Translations under genes and position numbers: made by a program
Assembly (NCBI GenBank): GCA_947624225.1
Contig: CANQJF010000009.1
Coordinates: forward strand, 1 to 55,259
Reading direction: 5' to 3'
Source: an uncultured Clostridia bacterium
GTDB taxonomy: Bacteria; Bacillota; Clostridia; Christensenellales; Borkfalkiaceae
DNA: 55,259 bases
Shown: in pieces, positions 33,196 through 41,792 of the stretch
Layout: every line of letters begins with the position of its first letter
Position numbering within the stretch: position 1 is the stretch's first letter
The notes under the pieces: generated by a model
The model's database searches: none
Told to the model about the DNA's origin: nothing
What the model saw: only the letters and a program-made list of their open reading frames with translations

Positions 33196-36100
33196 TCAGA
33201 GGGTAACTCCCTCCCAGTTTGCGATGAACCTTCTCATAATTGCAACATCGACCATGTTGATCACTCCGTCGGAGTTCAAGTCTGCAACATCCGGGTCGAT
33301 GTCGCGGAAGGCCTCCCAGCCGGCGATGTGCCGTTTCAGATAGGCAAGGTCGACCGTATTCACGGCTTTGTCGCCGTTGATATCGCCCTTGATAAACTCT
33401 TCTACCTTGACGCGTGCGGTCTTGTATTCAAATTCGACATCCTCGAAGCTCTGCGAGAGGAAGCCCTCTCCCGCCATGACCTCGATCTCCGTTTCGCCCG
33501 CAAAGTCCTGTTTGGCGCGGAAGGTGAGCTGTACGATGATGCCGTTTTGCGCATTCGGCTCGCCGGCATTGTTGTCCCAAGTGAGCAGATGATAGTTCCC
33601 CATCGGCAAATCGGATAGGGTACCTTTGAGGGTCCCCGTGTTGCTCACGTCGACGAGTTCGAGCGCTTCGGGATCAAAGCCTACCTTGATGGAGGCCTGC
33701 AACAGGTCGGGATTGCCGGTGATGGAGACGTCGATGATCACCGCCCCGCCCTGCACCGTGCTGCCGCTCGAAAGGGAGATGATGTGCCGCACGAGTTTGG
33801 GGATGGTCTCCTTCTTTTGGAATCCGCAATCCTCATTCTGGCAGGTAAACGTTCTCTCGCCCTCTTGCTCATAGGTGGGCTCCACCGTGACGACGCCTTG
33901 GTCGAAGTTGTGCATGCTGCCCGTGGAATCGAGCTCCACGAAGTTATAGAATTCCTCTCCGCATGTATCACAGACCCGTTTCACGCGCTTGATGACGTGG
34001 GTGCAATCGGCCCCGAGGATCTCCGAACTCTCCGCGAATTGCTTGTGCGGGCACTGCATTGTCACCTTGAAGGAGGAGGAGAGATCGTTCCAGCTCACGG
34101 TGACGTCGTAATTGGATTCGCCCTTTGCGGCGGTGTCGGGGTTCGTGACCTCGTCGGGCACCTGCACGTTATAGTTGCGGAGTTCCGCGCCAGTATCCGT
34201 GGTGACAAAGAGCCCCGCAAGATTCAAGGGATCCCCGACATAATAGACTGTCTGAGTGGGGTTCGTGACCTCAATGGATGTAGCGGTCGATTCCTTCGGG
34301 CTCATGTCGCTTTTCAGTTTGGGTGCGGAGGTGTTGGAAAGATCCCAGCCGTTCGAGGTGAACGCATCCCGCGTATCGCTGTCCGGATCGGAGAGACCTC
34401 CCTCAAAGCACAAGGTTTTCTCGCCGAAGAAGGTGCCCCACAGGGTGCCGAGATGGGGATCTTTATACACCGCAGGGTCTTTCCGCAGAGGAACTAAGTT
34501 CGTGACCTTGGATGTCCAATCGTAGTGGCAATTGTTGTTATAGGCGACGCAACGCTCCGCGGTGGAAGAACTGAGCACCGTCCCGGCCATGCCGCCGAGA
34601 TAGAAATGTGCCGTCGTTTCGATCCTTTGTTTTTCCGTGTATCCAAAGAAATAATCGACGCCATCGAGAAAGCTCCGATTGCTTAAATGGGCATAGACTT
34701 CATTCGAATAGGCGAGGCAGTCGCGCAGAACGCTCTTGGAGTCCGAATGCCCAACCAGCGCGCCGGCATAACAATACGGGTTGCAATAACACTCAACGTT
34801 GCCATTATCGCATTCAAAAGAGACCGAAACCGTAACGCTCACGGCCGAACAGTTCTCCAACGTGCCCTTGTTGAACCCGACCGCGCCGAAATACATGTAA
34901 TCGCTTGTATAATATGTGCTTGAACTTGCCAAGGCGGCATATAGCGATGCCGATACCTTGCTACTCAGGATATGGCAGTTTTCGAGCACGCCCCCGTTTT
35001 CGTAGCACAGGATTCCGCCGTAAAATTGGTTGGCATTTTGACGGTAGCTTGTGATGTTGAAACCGTTCAGGATAAGATTTTCTACCGTGCCCGTCACGGT
35101 GCCGAAGAGGGGAGCGCCCGACTTGCTCCGAAGAGTGTGGCATCCGCCGTCGAAGGTCCCCGCAAAGGCCGTGTTCTCATTCCCGATGCAGGAAAGGCTC
35201 TGCCCGCTGAGGCTGAGGTCGTCCGTCAACAGATAGTGGAACTCCTTGGCCCAATAGCTGCTGTTCGAGGCAAGAGTTCTCAAATCGCTGACGGAGGAGA
35301 TGAAATAGGGGAGATCCTCCGTGCCGATGCCGCCCGAGAATGCCTCTGTGCCGATCACGAAATCAAACCGATAGATCTCATCCGTAACGTCCTCATCCTC
35401 CCCGGTGGAGACGGTCCTGTTGAGGGAGACGGAGAAATTGCCCGAGGTGCCCTTGACCGTCACCACGCCGTTCTCGGAGACCTCTGCGAGCGTGGGATCG
35501 GAACTCTTGAAGAAGAAGGTGCCCATCATGTTGTCTGTCAATGACTTGGGCAGATTTTCGAGATAGAGCGTGGCGCCCGTGGGAACGGAGACGTGTTTCC
35601 GGAAATAGCGGCCGGTGGGGCCCGTCGCGATGGAGATGGGCTGGCTGCCGGGGATCGGGCTATCGGTCACCTGATAGTAGCTCACTCTTCCCATTCTGTT
35701 TTGGGTGTTGATCGTGTAAACGCCGTCGAGATTGAGCACGCGGGTATAGTAATCGATGAGTTCGCGCTCCACGTCGATGATCTCTTCCGGAAGTTTCTCA
35801 TAATAATTTTCGATGCTTTCCAGATTGACCGAAGACCCGCCCGACGGAATATACTTGTTATTCTCCATGTTCATCATCTGATAAGCATAGGCGAATTCAA
35901 GGCATGCGTTCCCATAGAGATAGGAGAAGAAGAGCTCTTCGCCGAATTGGACACAGTTCAGGAGATATGTATCCATATTGAAGGCGTTGCCTGCCTTTTG
36001 TGATGCGAGCAGGCAGTAGCGATAGAAAGTCTCCAAAATGGACTCATCCGAAATATTTTGGCCACCCACGATGGCGTCGTGGAGCACGCTCGTTCTCTCT

Positions 36101-36858
36101 GCGAGGAAATACAAGTTGTCAAAATCCGATCGGGAAGCCGATTGGGAAGTGGCCATATTGAAGGCACCGCGCAGTGCATTGAGCCAGCCGGTGTAACCGG
36201 TGTCGCTCGTCGCCTTATTGAGGAAAGGACCGAGCCCGCTGTTGGCATAGAAGGTGTTCAATTTTTGCGTGTACGACTGCAAATCGACTTTATCGGCAAG
36301 CAGATTGGTGGCCTCGGCGATGGAATCTTGCAGGTCTGCCGTCTGTTTGTTGATCTGAGCGCTCAGCTTGGAGAAATCTTGGGAGATCTCCTGCATGGCC
36401 GTTTCGAGCATCTCCGCGTCCGCCGAGCCCATCTTTTCCATGATGGAATTGCGGAGCGTCGCATTGGCACCGGCGCCGAGCCCCACCGAGATCACCTTCA
36501 ATGCCTTTTCGGCACTGTCTTTCCAAGGCGTCAAGAAAGAAGTCATGATCGAGACCGCACGAAGGCCGATGGAGACATAGGACCACATATTGCCGCCCTG
36601 CTGTGTGTAGTTGATCTGGTTTGGATGGGAAAAATCGAGATTTTCCATCGCAGTGGACTTTTTGTGCCTCTCTTCGAGCCCGTTGAGATAGAGCATTCTG
36701 TAATAGTCCTCGTTCGACCAGGTGACGCCGTCCCCCGTGTCGGCACCGACGGCAATTTCAAAATTACCGCGGCCGAGGAAAATAACCGAAAGGACCAAAG
36801 AAAATACCAAAAGCACCAAAAGCAGACAAACAGCAGCTCTTTTAATTCTTTTGCTCAT
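33196..36858 (-). CDS. Large secreted protein with Ig-like, GLUG-like, cohesin and C-terminal dockerin domains
   Basis: This 1220-residue protein starts with a signal/anchor helix (about 9-29). Residues about 70-370 are helical with coiled-coil character, and 420-520 Ig-like. Residues 530-830 are a beta-repeat region like GLUG modules, and 850-925 a Big_3-like domain (TVYYVGDPLNLAGLFV). Residues 930-1015 form a Cys/His module of the type found in clostridial surface proteins. A cohesin-like domain follows (about 1020-1155), and then a dockerin. The two dockerin calcium loops are DINGDKAVNTVD and DLNSDGVINMVD, followed by RHIA and RRFIA helices. No catalytic domain is recognised. Promoter at 36930-36958; AGGAGGA precedes the ATG. 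Confidence 0.88.
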   Translation of the reverse strand: MSKRIKRAAVCLLLVLLVFSLVLSVIFLGRGNFEIAVGADTGDGVTWSNEDYYRMLYLNGLEERHKKSTAMENLDFSHPNQINYTQQGGNMWSYVSIGLRAVSIMTSFLTPWKDSAEKALKVISVGLGAGANATLRNSIMEKMGSADAEMLETAMQEISQDFSKLSAQINKQTADLQDSIAEATNLLADKVDLQSYTQKLNTFYANSGLGPFLNKATSDTGYTGWLNALRGAFNMATSQSASRSDFDNLYFLAERTSVLHDAIVGGQNISDESILETFYRYCLLASQKAGNAFNMDTYLLNCVQFGEELFFSYLYGNACLEFAYAYQMMNMENNKYIPSGGSSVNLESIENYYEKLPEEIIDVERELIDYYTRVLNLDGVYTINTQNRMGRVSYYQVTDSPIPGSQPISIATGPTGRYFRKHVSVPTGATLYLENLPKSLTDNMMGTFFFKSSDPTLAEVSENGVVTVKGTSGNFSVSLNRTVSTGEDEDVTDEIYRFDFVIGTEAFSGGIGTEDLPYFISSVSDLRTLASNSSYWAKEFHYLLTDDLSLSGQSLSCIGNENTAFAGTFDGGCHTLRSKSGAPLFGTVTGTVENLILNGFNITSYRQNANQFYGGILCYENGGVLENCHILSSKVSASLYAALASSSTYYTSDYMYFGAVGFNKGTLENCSAVSVTVSVSFECDNGNVECYCNPYCYAGALVGHSDSKSVLRDCLAYSNEVYAHLSNRSFLDGVDYFFGYTEKQRIETTAHFYLGGMAGTVLSSSTAERCVAYNNNCHYDWTSKVTNLVPLRKDPAVYKDPHLGTLWGTFFGEKTLCFEGGLSDPDSDTRDAFTSNGWDLSNTSAPKLKSDMSPKESTATSIEVTNPTQTVYYVGDPLNLAGLFVTTDTGAELRNYNVQVPDEVTNPDTAAKGESNYDVTVSWNDLSSSFKVTMQCPHKQFAESSEILGADCTHVIKRVKRVCDTCGEEFYNFVELDSTGSMHNFDQGVVTVEPTYEQEGERTFTCQNEDCGFQKKETIPKLVRHIISLSSGSTVQGGAVIIDVSITGNPDLLQASIKVGFDPEALELVDVSNTGTLKGTLSDLPMGNYHLLTWDNNAGEPNAQNGIIVQLTFRAKQDFAGETEIEVMAGEGFLSQSFEDVEFEYKTARVKVEEFIKGDINGDKAVNTVDLAYLKRHIAGWEAFRDIDPDVADLNSDGVINMVDVAIMRRFIANWEGVTL

Positions 36859-36929
36859 AGCTCCTCCTGTGATTCAATTTTTTGTGATTTATGACGGGAT
36901 GTATCCCCTGCAAGTGTACTACTACTTTT

Positions 36930-36958
36930 AGTATATTACTATTCTATCATCTTGTCAA
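36930..36958 (-). promoter_or_regulatory. Promoter of the cohesin/dockerin operon
   Basis: On the minus strand TTGACA (36953-36958), 17 nt, TATACT (36930-36935), 71 nt before the start codon. A GTATCCCCT motif (36901-36909) lies in the leader. Confidence 0.85.
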
Positions 36959-37065
36959 GATATTTTGAGAGAAAATGATAAAATTTTTTTGCTATATTCA
37001 TAAGGAAAAGGGGAAAGGGGGGGCGGAGCGGCTCGGCGGCGCGAAGGTGCCCTCGCAAGAAAAGG

Positions 37066-37150
37066 GAGAAAGAATGCTTGAAAAACAAAGCCGCTCTTGC
37101 AAAAAACGGCGAGAAAGAAGGCTTGATAACGGCGAAGAAGAACGCTTGAT
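37066..37150 (+). repeat. Short imperfect direct repeats in the 36859-37337 gap
   Basis: Three copies of GAGAAAGAANGCTTGA-like sequence (37066-37080, 37111-37126, 37134-37150). The rest of the 479-nt gap holds an AT-rich stretch, the motif CGGACATGGTATGGGG (37180-37195) and a terminator. No gene is supported; the 64-codon frame across it has no ribosome site. Confidence 0.5.
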
Positions 37151-37258
37151 TGCCGACGGGCTTTTGTGAGTGCCGATCTCGGACATGGTATGGGGGAAAT
37201 CGGTCAAAATTTCCCTCACCTGACGAGAATGCCGTTTTTCCCGCCACCATTTCCACCC

Positions 37259-37292
37259 AAAAAACACGCCGAAGCGAAGTGCCTCGACGTGT
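37259..37292 (-). terminator. Intrinsic terminator of the signal peptidase/TasA-like gene
   Basis: On the minus strand a 12-bp stem with two G-T pairs, an ACTTC loop and six T's, 46 nt past the stop codon. Confidence 0.85.
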
Positions 37293-37337
37293 CTTTTCTT
37301 TTGTTAAGTGATATCCTGCCGGGCAGTTTTCAATCCG

Positions 37338-38636
37338 CTATGCCGCTTCGATCTTCTGCACAGCATGGATGCAAATGTCAAACAGGACAAACTTGTTTTC
37401 CACTTTATTGTTGTTTTCGTCGTCAAGAAATTTCAGCGTCACGGTAAAATTTTTCGTTTCGCCGACGTTGACCGTCCCAATCGCCTCGTCCTCGGTTCCC
37501 TGCGTAAGCCCGTCTGAAAGACGCACTTCGCGTTGCACGCCGTTCTCCGCGGAGACTGTCAGCTGCAACATGGAGGCAAAGGTATTATCGCTCACCATCG
37601 TGTTGTACAGGGTCTCGATATAGTAGTAAAATGCCACGTCGCCGCCGTTTGTTATCCGCATTTCCGCGGTAAATGTGCTGCCGGGCGCGATCTGCGTTCC
37701 CTCGGTTATCCCGAAAATATTGTCCTGCGTTTCCGTAGAAAAATCCTTGACGCTGTCGTCGACAACGTTTGAAAAGTTGCCGTCACTGCCGATATTGTAG
37801 GTCGTGAGCTTCACCCGTTCGAGCGTCGCTTTCAGGGAGCCCGCCACCAGATGCGTTTGGATGGACACCGTTTCGTCGTAAAGACCGTAAGAAATGCCGA
37901 TCGCAAGCGCGAGACAACATAGAACAAGGAGTGCAACAACCGGTATCAAGATCTTATTTTTCATAGTTCCTCCTGCGCGGAGGGACTTCGGTCTGAAAGC
38001 AGAAGAGCCTTTCCGTCCGATCGTTTCCATGAGCACGGCCGCCAAAACGACTGTACACAGGACGATAAAACTTTGCGGCTGCCGCAAGATGCACAGGAGC
38101 ACGCCGAGAAAATGGCTCCTCAGGATAACTTTGCCGATCACGCGGTTTGAGCTCTGCGTGTCGGAGGTGTCGATGGTCTGTGTGCCCACATGCGTCCCGT
38201 TGTCGCCACAGAGCACAATGAGATACCCGCCGTCCCGCTTTTCAATGCTCTGTATCCTGTGTGTGATCACGGTGCTCCCGCCGATGATCTTGTAGGAAAA
38301 CGTCAGAACGTCGCCGGGGATGAGATCGGAATAGAAAGCGCCGCGTTCGGGCTCCCCGGGCGGGACAAGCCGTATGAGGATCAAGCTCCCGGCGGGGATA
38401 TCGGGGATGGCATAGTTTTCGGTGTCGGTCTGCGGGTTTTTCTCCATTGACGAGGACATGACGATCCGAGTCTGCAAGCCAAACAGCCCGTGCTCCCCGA
38501 AGAGACATGCGATCATGACGGCGCTGCCTGCCGCGATGAAGAGCAGAAAGAAGAACAAGATACGTTTTACGATTCTTAGGGTACGTTTGTGCCCGTCTTT
38601 TGTTTTTTTCATGGATAGGGAGATCCTTCCTCTCAC
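37338..38636 (-). CDS. SipW-type signal peptidase fused in frame to a TasA/camelysin-like protein
   Basis: The 432-residue frame joins two normally separate proteins. Residues about 1-224 are an ER-type signal peptidase I: a membrane helix, the catalytic Ser in VMSSSMEKN, His instead of Lys in VITHRIQSIE, CGDNGTHVG and a second helix (LGVLLCILRQPQSF). Residues 225-432 begin MKNKILIPVVALLVLCCLALAIGISYGLYDETVS, the usual signal/N-terminal pattern of TasA-camelysin matrix proteins, and continue beta-rich. An AGGAGG site sits 5 nt before the internal ATG (37964), so the second part could also be made alone. The start is the GTG at 38636 (GGAGGG upstream); an ATG at 38612 is possible. Confidence 0.85.
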   Translation of the reverse strand: MRGRISLSMKKTKDGHKRTLRIVKRILFFFLLFIAAGSAVMIACLFGEHGLFGLQTRIVMSSSMEKNPQTDTENYAIPDIPAGSLILIRLVPPGEPERGAFYSDLIPGDVLTFSYKIIGGSTVITHRIQSIEKRDGGYLIVLCGDNGTHVGTQTIDTSDTQSSNRVIGKVILRSHFLGVLLCILRQPQSFIVLCTVVLAAVLMETIGRKGSSAFRPKSLRAGGTMKNKILIPVVALLVLCCLALAIGISYGLYDETVSIQTHLVAGSLKATLERVKLTTYNIGSDGNFSNVVDDSVKDFSTETQDNIFGITEGTQIAPGSTFTAEMRITNGGDVAFYYYIETLYNTMVSDNTFASMLQLTVSAENGVQREVRLSDGLTQGTEDEAIGTVNVGETKNFTVTLKFLDDENNNKVENKFVLFDICIHAVQKIEAA

Positions 38637-38708
38637 GAAGGCCCTCCACTATAATGTATGAAATTTTTTTTAAAAATGAAATTCCGCCCGCGGATTATCA
38701 TGCAAAGG

Positions 38709-38729
38709 CGGACTTCGTACAGGGGATAC
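38709..38729 (-). repeat. Diverged copy of the CGGACTTCGT...GGGGATAC repeat unit
   Basis: CGGACTTCGTACAGGGGATAC corresponds, on the opposite strand, to the unit at 25278-25299 and 30671-30692, with small differences in the centre. It lies in the 168-nt gap between two minus-strand genes. Confidence 0.5.
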
Positions 38730-38776
38730 CCTCATGCGACAGGGGCACCGCATTCGGTTTGACAACATAAAAGAGG

Positions 38777-38797
38777 AAAAGCGATTTTGGGGATCGC
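38777..38797 (-). terminator. Possible weak terminator of the regulator gene
   Basis: On the minus strand GCGAT pairs with ATCGC (7-nt loop) and is followed by TTTTCCTCTTTT, 8 nt past the stop codon. The stem is only 5 bp. Confidence 0.4.
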
Positions 38798-38804
38798 GAT
38801 ACGG

Positions 38805-39758
38805 TCAGCGTACAGTCATGACGATGGCCTGCGGATAGTCCCCGAAATTTCTTCCGAACAAATTGATCCCCCCGCGGTGCTCTGCATCCTCCTTGACGCC
38901 GATCTTCAATTGCACGGATTTTCCTTTTTGAAGTTTGAGATCGCCGATTTTTACACGGTCGTGTATCAAAATGTAGTCAACAAACACACCCTGTTCGTTG
39001 ATGGCAATTTTTTTGAGAAGTCCGAACTGTGTGCTCGTGATGGCCCAATATTCGGGCGTATATTTTCCGCGCCGCCCGCCGAAATCCCCGGGGGAGGTGA
39101 ACGTTACGAGTTCGATGCCGTTGACGGTGACCGTGATGTCCGATTTCCAATTGTTATTGTAATAAAAGGTCTCCGAACAGATCTCGAATGAGAATACGAG
39201 CTCGCGGCATTTGCGGTGACGAAGGACGTCGGAGGGAAAATCATAACCGATAAAGCCCGATTCGAACCACAGGCACTCGGCGCCGCTCCTTGCCGGAGAG
39301 AAGAAGATGTCGGGATCGTCGAATCTGCCGATGGGTGCTTCGCGGCTGAGCATGCCGCAGGGAGCAGAGATGTCGCAGGCCGTGAAGAGCCCGATGGGCA
39401 TCTCCACCGCATACTCCTTGCGGTCGGCATCGGGGTCGGCGACGGGCGAGAACCCAATCGTACATGCCACGATTGCCTGGCTGCAAAATTTGGTATGGCC
39501 CTTGCGCCCCGGTTGATAGGTCACGAAGATGAGCCCCGCCGCGGCAAGGGCGTCGATGTGCCGCGAGACGCTCGAAATGGGAATGTTCAGTTCCTCCGAG
39601 ATGTCCGAAAGGTTTTTGGGCGCGAGGAGGATGCTTCGAAGAATGGCGATGCGGTCGGGTACGGAGAGCGCATGCCCGATGCAGGCGATCAGCTCCTCGT
39701 CCTCCTTTTCGCCGACATTGAGAAAGTAGTCCTTGCGCGGGATGATGATGTCGCTCAT
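38805..39758 (-). CDS. ArsR-type winged-helix regulator with C-terminal beta-sandwich sensor
   Basis: This 317-residue protein has an ArsR-like winged helix at about 20-90 (LSVPDRIAILRSILLAPKNL, ISEELNIPISSVSRHIDALAAAGLIF). A long C-terminal region follows, with conserved TSPGDFGGRRGKYTP, STQFGLLKK and GGINLFGRNFGDYPQ segments. This composite architecture is known in Bacillota beside carbohydrate genes; the C-terminal part probably senses a sugar rather than a metal. It is divergent from the GH2/ABC operon and most likely controls it and itself. The start follows GGAGG; a consensus promoter lies directly upstream. Confidence 0.88.
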   Translation of the reverse strand: MSDIIIPRKDYFLNVGEKEDEELIACIGHALSVPDRIAILRSILLAPKNLSDISEELNIPISSVSRHIDALAAAGLIFVTYQPGRKGHTKFCSQAIVACTIGFSPVADPDADRKEYAVEMPIGLFTACDISAPCGMLSREAPIGRFDDPDIFFSPARSGAECLWFESGFIGYDFPSDVLRHRKCRELVFSFEICSETFYYNNNWKSDITVTVNGIELVTFTSPGDFGGRRGKYTPEYWAITSTQFGLLKKIAINEQGVFVDYILIHDRVKIGDLKLQKGKSVQLKIGVKEDAEHRGGINLFGRNFGDYPQAIVMTVR

Positions 39759-39778
39759 GGTTGCCTCCGTTTTTTTCC

Positions 39779-39807
39779 ATTATAGACGATTTCGGTCACC
39801 CTGTCAA
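39779..39807 (-). promoter_or_regulatory. Consensus promoter of the ArsR-type regulator gene
   Basis: On the minus strand TTGACA (39802-39807), 17 nt, TATAAT (39779-39784), both perfect, 20 nt before the start codon. Confidence 0.9.
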
Positions 39808-39823
39808 CCGTTTTTTGAAATAG

Positions 39824-39840
39824 TTTCCGAATTTCGGAAA
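39824..39840. promoter_or_regulatory. Palindromic operator candidate between regulator and GH2 operon
   Basis: TTTCCGA-ATT-TCGGAAA, with 7-nt arms, lies just upstream of the regulator's -35 box in the divergent intergenic region. Size and position suit a dimeric winged-helix regulator. Confidence 0.6.
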
Positions 39841-40011
39841 GAATGGTCGGTGAAAAACTCAAATAGTGGGGGACTCGAAAGTATTGCCAACTTTTGAAAA
39901 GTGTGATAAAGTGTAAATGAGGAACAAAAAAGTTTCACAAATTGCTGAACTATATCGTATATTTTGAAAAATAATAACAGAGGATGGGTCCCTCGCGGAC
40001 AAAACACAATT

Positions 40012-41781
40012 ATGATCACACAATATCCCAATCCGCAATTCAGAAGAAAATTCATCTCTCTCGACGGCCCGTGGGGCTTTGAATGGGGAGACGGCGAGGG
40101 CAAGCACGACTGCGCTCTCTCAGGTACCATTCTCGTGCCGTATTGCCCCGAATCGTCTCTTTCGGGAGTCGGCGGGCAGCACGGTTTTTCGGAGTGCGTG
40201 TATACGCGCACTCTTGAACTCACCGAAGGGGACCGCGAAGGTCGTCTTGTCGTGCATTTCGGGGCGGTGGACTATCTTGCCGAGGTGTATGTCAACGGGC
40301 ATTTTGTCGTTCGCCATGCCGGCGGCTATACGCCGTTCGAGGCAGACATAGCGCCCTATGTGCATGCGGGAACCAACCGTCTGACCGTTGTCGTCCGCGA
40401 TGACATGAAGGACAACAAACCCAGCGGCAAGCAGTCCAAGCGGGACGTCTCCGAGGGCTGCTTTTACACGCGGACGACGGGCATCTGGCAGCCCGTGTGG
40501 CTCGAACATACGCCCGAGCGCTATCTTCGTTGCGTGAAATTCTATCCCGATCCGTCATCGTCGAGCGTCCGCGCGGAAGTTGTGGCCGTGGGCGGCGGCT
40601 TTGTGGAGATCTTCGTCCGCTATGAGGGCCGCGAAGTTGGGTATGCCTGCGGGGAAACGGAATACCGCCGTTCCTTCGAGCTTCCGCTCTCCGAGAAACA
40701 TCTCTGGGAAGCGGGAGAGGGTGCGCTCTACGATGTTGAACTGCGCCTCGGAGAGGACATCGTGGAGACCTATTTCGGACTGCGAAGTGCGGAATATGAG
40801 GGACGAAAATTCCTGCTCAACGGAAAGCCTCTCTTCGAGCGCTTTGTGCTCGACCAGGGCTATTATCCCGACGGGATCTACACGGCGCCCTCCGTGGAGG
40901 CGATGCGGGAGGACATCCGCCTCGCACAGACGCTCGGATTCAACGGCGCACGCCTGCATCAGAAGGTGTTCGACCCGCGTTTCCTCTATCTTTGCGATGC
41001 GATGGGGTATCTCGTCTGGGGCGAGTATCCGAGTTGGGGCGTGGATTATGAGAATCTCGACGCACTCGGCGCCCTTGCGGCTGAGTGGACAGAGGCCGTG
41101 GAGCGCGATTTCAATCATCCGAGCATCATCACGTGGTGTCCGCTCAACGAGGTTTGGGAGAATTACGATCACCCGGAGCGCGTGCGCGATCCCCGCTTTG
41201 CAGAGTCGATCTATGCGCTCACGAAGGCCATCGATCCCACGCGTCCTTGTGTCGATGCGAGCGGCGGCTATCACGGGAGCACCGACGTCTATGACTTCCA
41301 TTGTTATCACGATTCGGAGCGGCTGAAAGAATATTTCCGGGAGCTCGAGGAGCGCGGCACCCTCACATGCGAACATTCCGCTCCCCCGCGCGGTGAAGGC
41401 GGCGCCGTCTACGACGGTGAACTTCCCCTGAATCTCAGCGAATACGGCGGCATCGCATATGTCGCTTCCGAGGCCGGGTGGGGGTACCGCACGAGTGCCT
41501 CGGAGGATGAATTTGTCGAGGAATATGTCCGTATGACGTCGGCGGTTATGCGTGCAAAAAAGCTCAGCGGCTTCTGCTATACCCAGCTTTACGACGTGGA
41601 ACAGGAGCAGAACGGGCTGTATACCTATGAGCGTTTTTCCAAACTCGGGCAGAGCGCCATGGCACGCATCCGTGCCTGCAATCTCACGGTTGCGGCCATC
41701 GAAGAGGGGGGCATGTCCGAGAATGAGCCGCGCGAAACGCATAGTTTTGCCGAAACGGACGAAAATCTCATCACGGAATAA
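40012..41781 (+). CDS. Glycoside hydrolase family 2 enzyme
   Basis: This 589-residue cytoplasmic GH2 enzyme starts with a jelly-roll sugar-binding domain (RRKFISLDGPWGFEW, YLAEVYVNGHFVVRHAGGYTPFEADI). An Ig-like domain and a TIM barrel follow. The general acid/base is E380 in CPLNEVW and the probable nucleophile is E477 in NLSEYGG. GH2 covers beta-galactosidases, mannosidases, glucuronidases and others; which one is not clear. There is no signal peptide, so it would act on imported sugar. The ATG at 40012 is the best start, but no ribosome site is evident, so the message may be leaderless or use an upstream start. Confidence 0.9.
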   Translation: MITQYPNPQFRRKFISLDGPWGFEWGDGEGKHDCALSGTILVPYCPESSLSGVGGQHGFSECVYTRTLELTEGDREGRLVVHFGAVDYLAEVYVNGHFVVRHAGGYTPFEADIAPYVHAGTNRLTVVVRDDMKDNKPSGKQSKRDVSEGCFYTRTTGIWQPVWLEHTPERYLRCVKFYPDPSSSSVRAEVVAVGGGFVEIFVRYEGREVGYACGETEYRRSFELPLSEKHLWEAGEGALYDVELRLGEDIVETYFGLRSAEYEGRKFLLNGKPLFERFVLDQGYYPDGIYTAPSVEAMREDIRLAQTLGFNGARLHQKVFDPRFLYLCDAMGYLVWGEYPSWGVDYENLDALGALAAEWTEAVERDFNHPSIITWCPLNEVWENYDHPERVRDPRFAESIYALTKAIDPTRPCVDASGGYHGSTDVYDFHCYHDSERLKEYFRELEERGTLTCEHSAPPRGEGGAVYDGELPLNLSEYGGIAYVASEAGWGYRTSASEDEFVEEYVRMTSAVMRAKKLSGFCYTQLYDVEQEQNGLYTYERFSKLGQSAMARIRACNLTVAAIEEGGMSENEPRETHSFAETDENLITE

Positions 41782-41792
41782 GGAGGTAACTC

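Noticed and set aside
36975-37169. A 64-codon basic open frame
   Set aside because: It has no ribosome site, has low-complexity Lys/Arg/Glu content and covers the short direct repeats.
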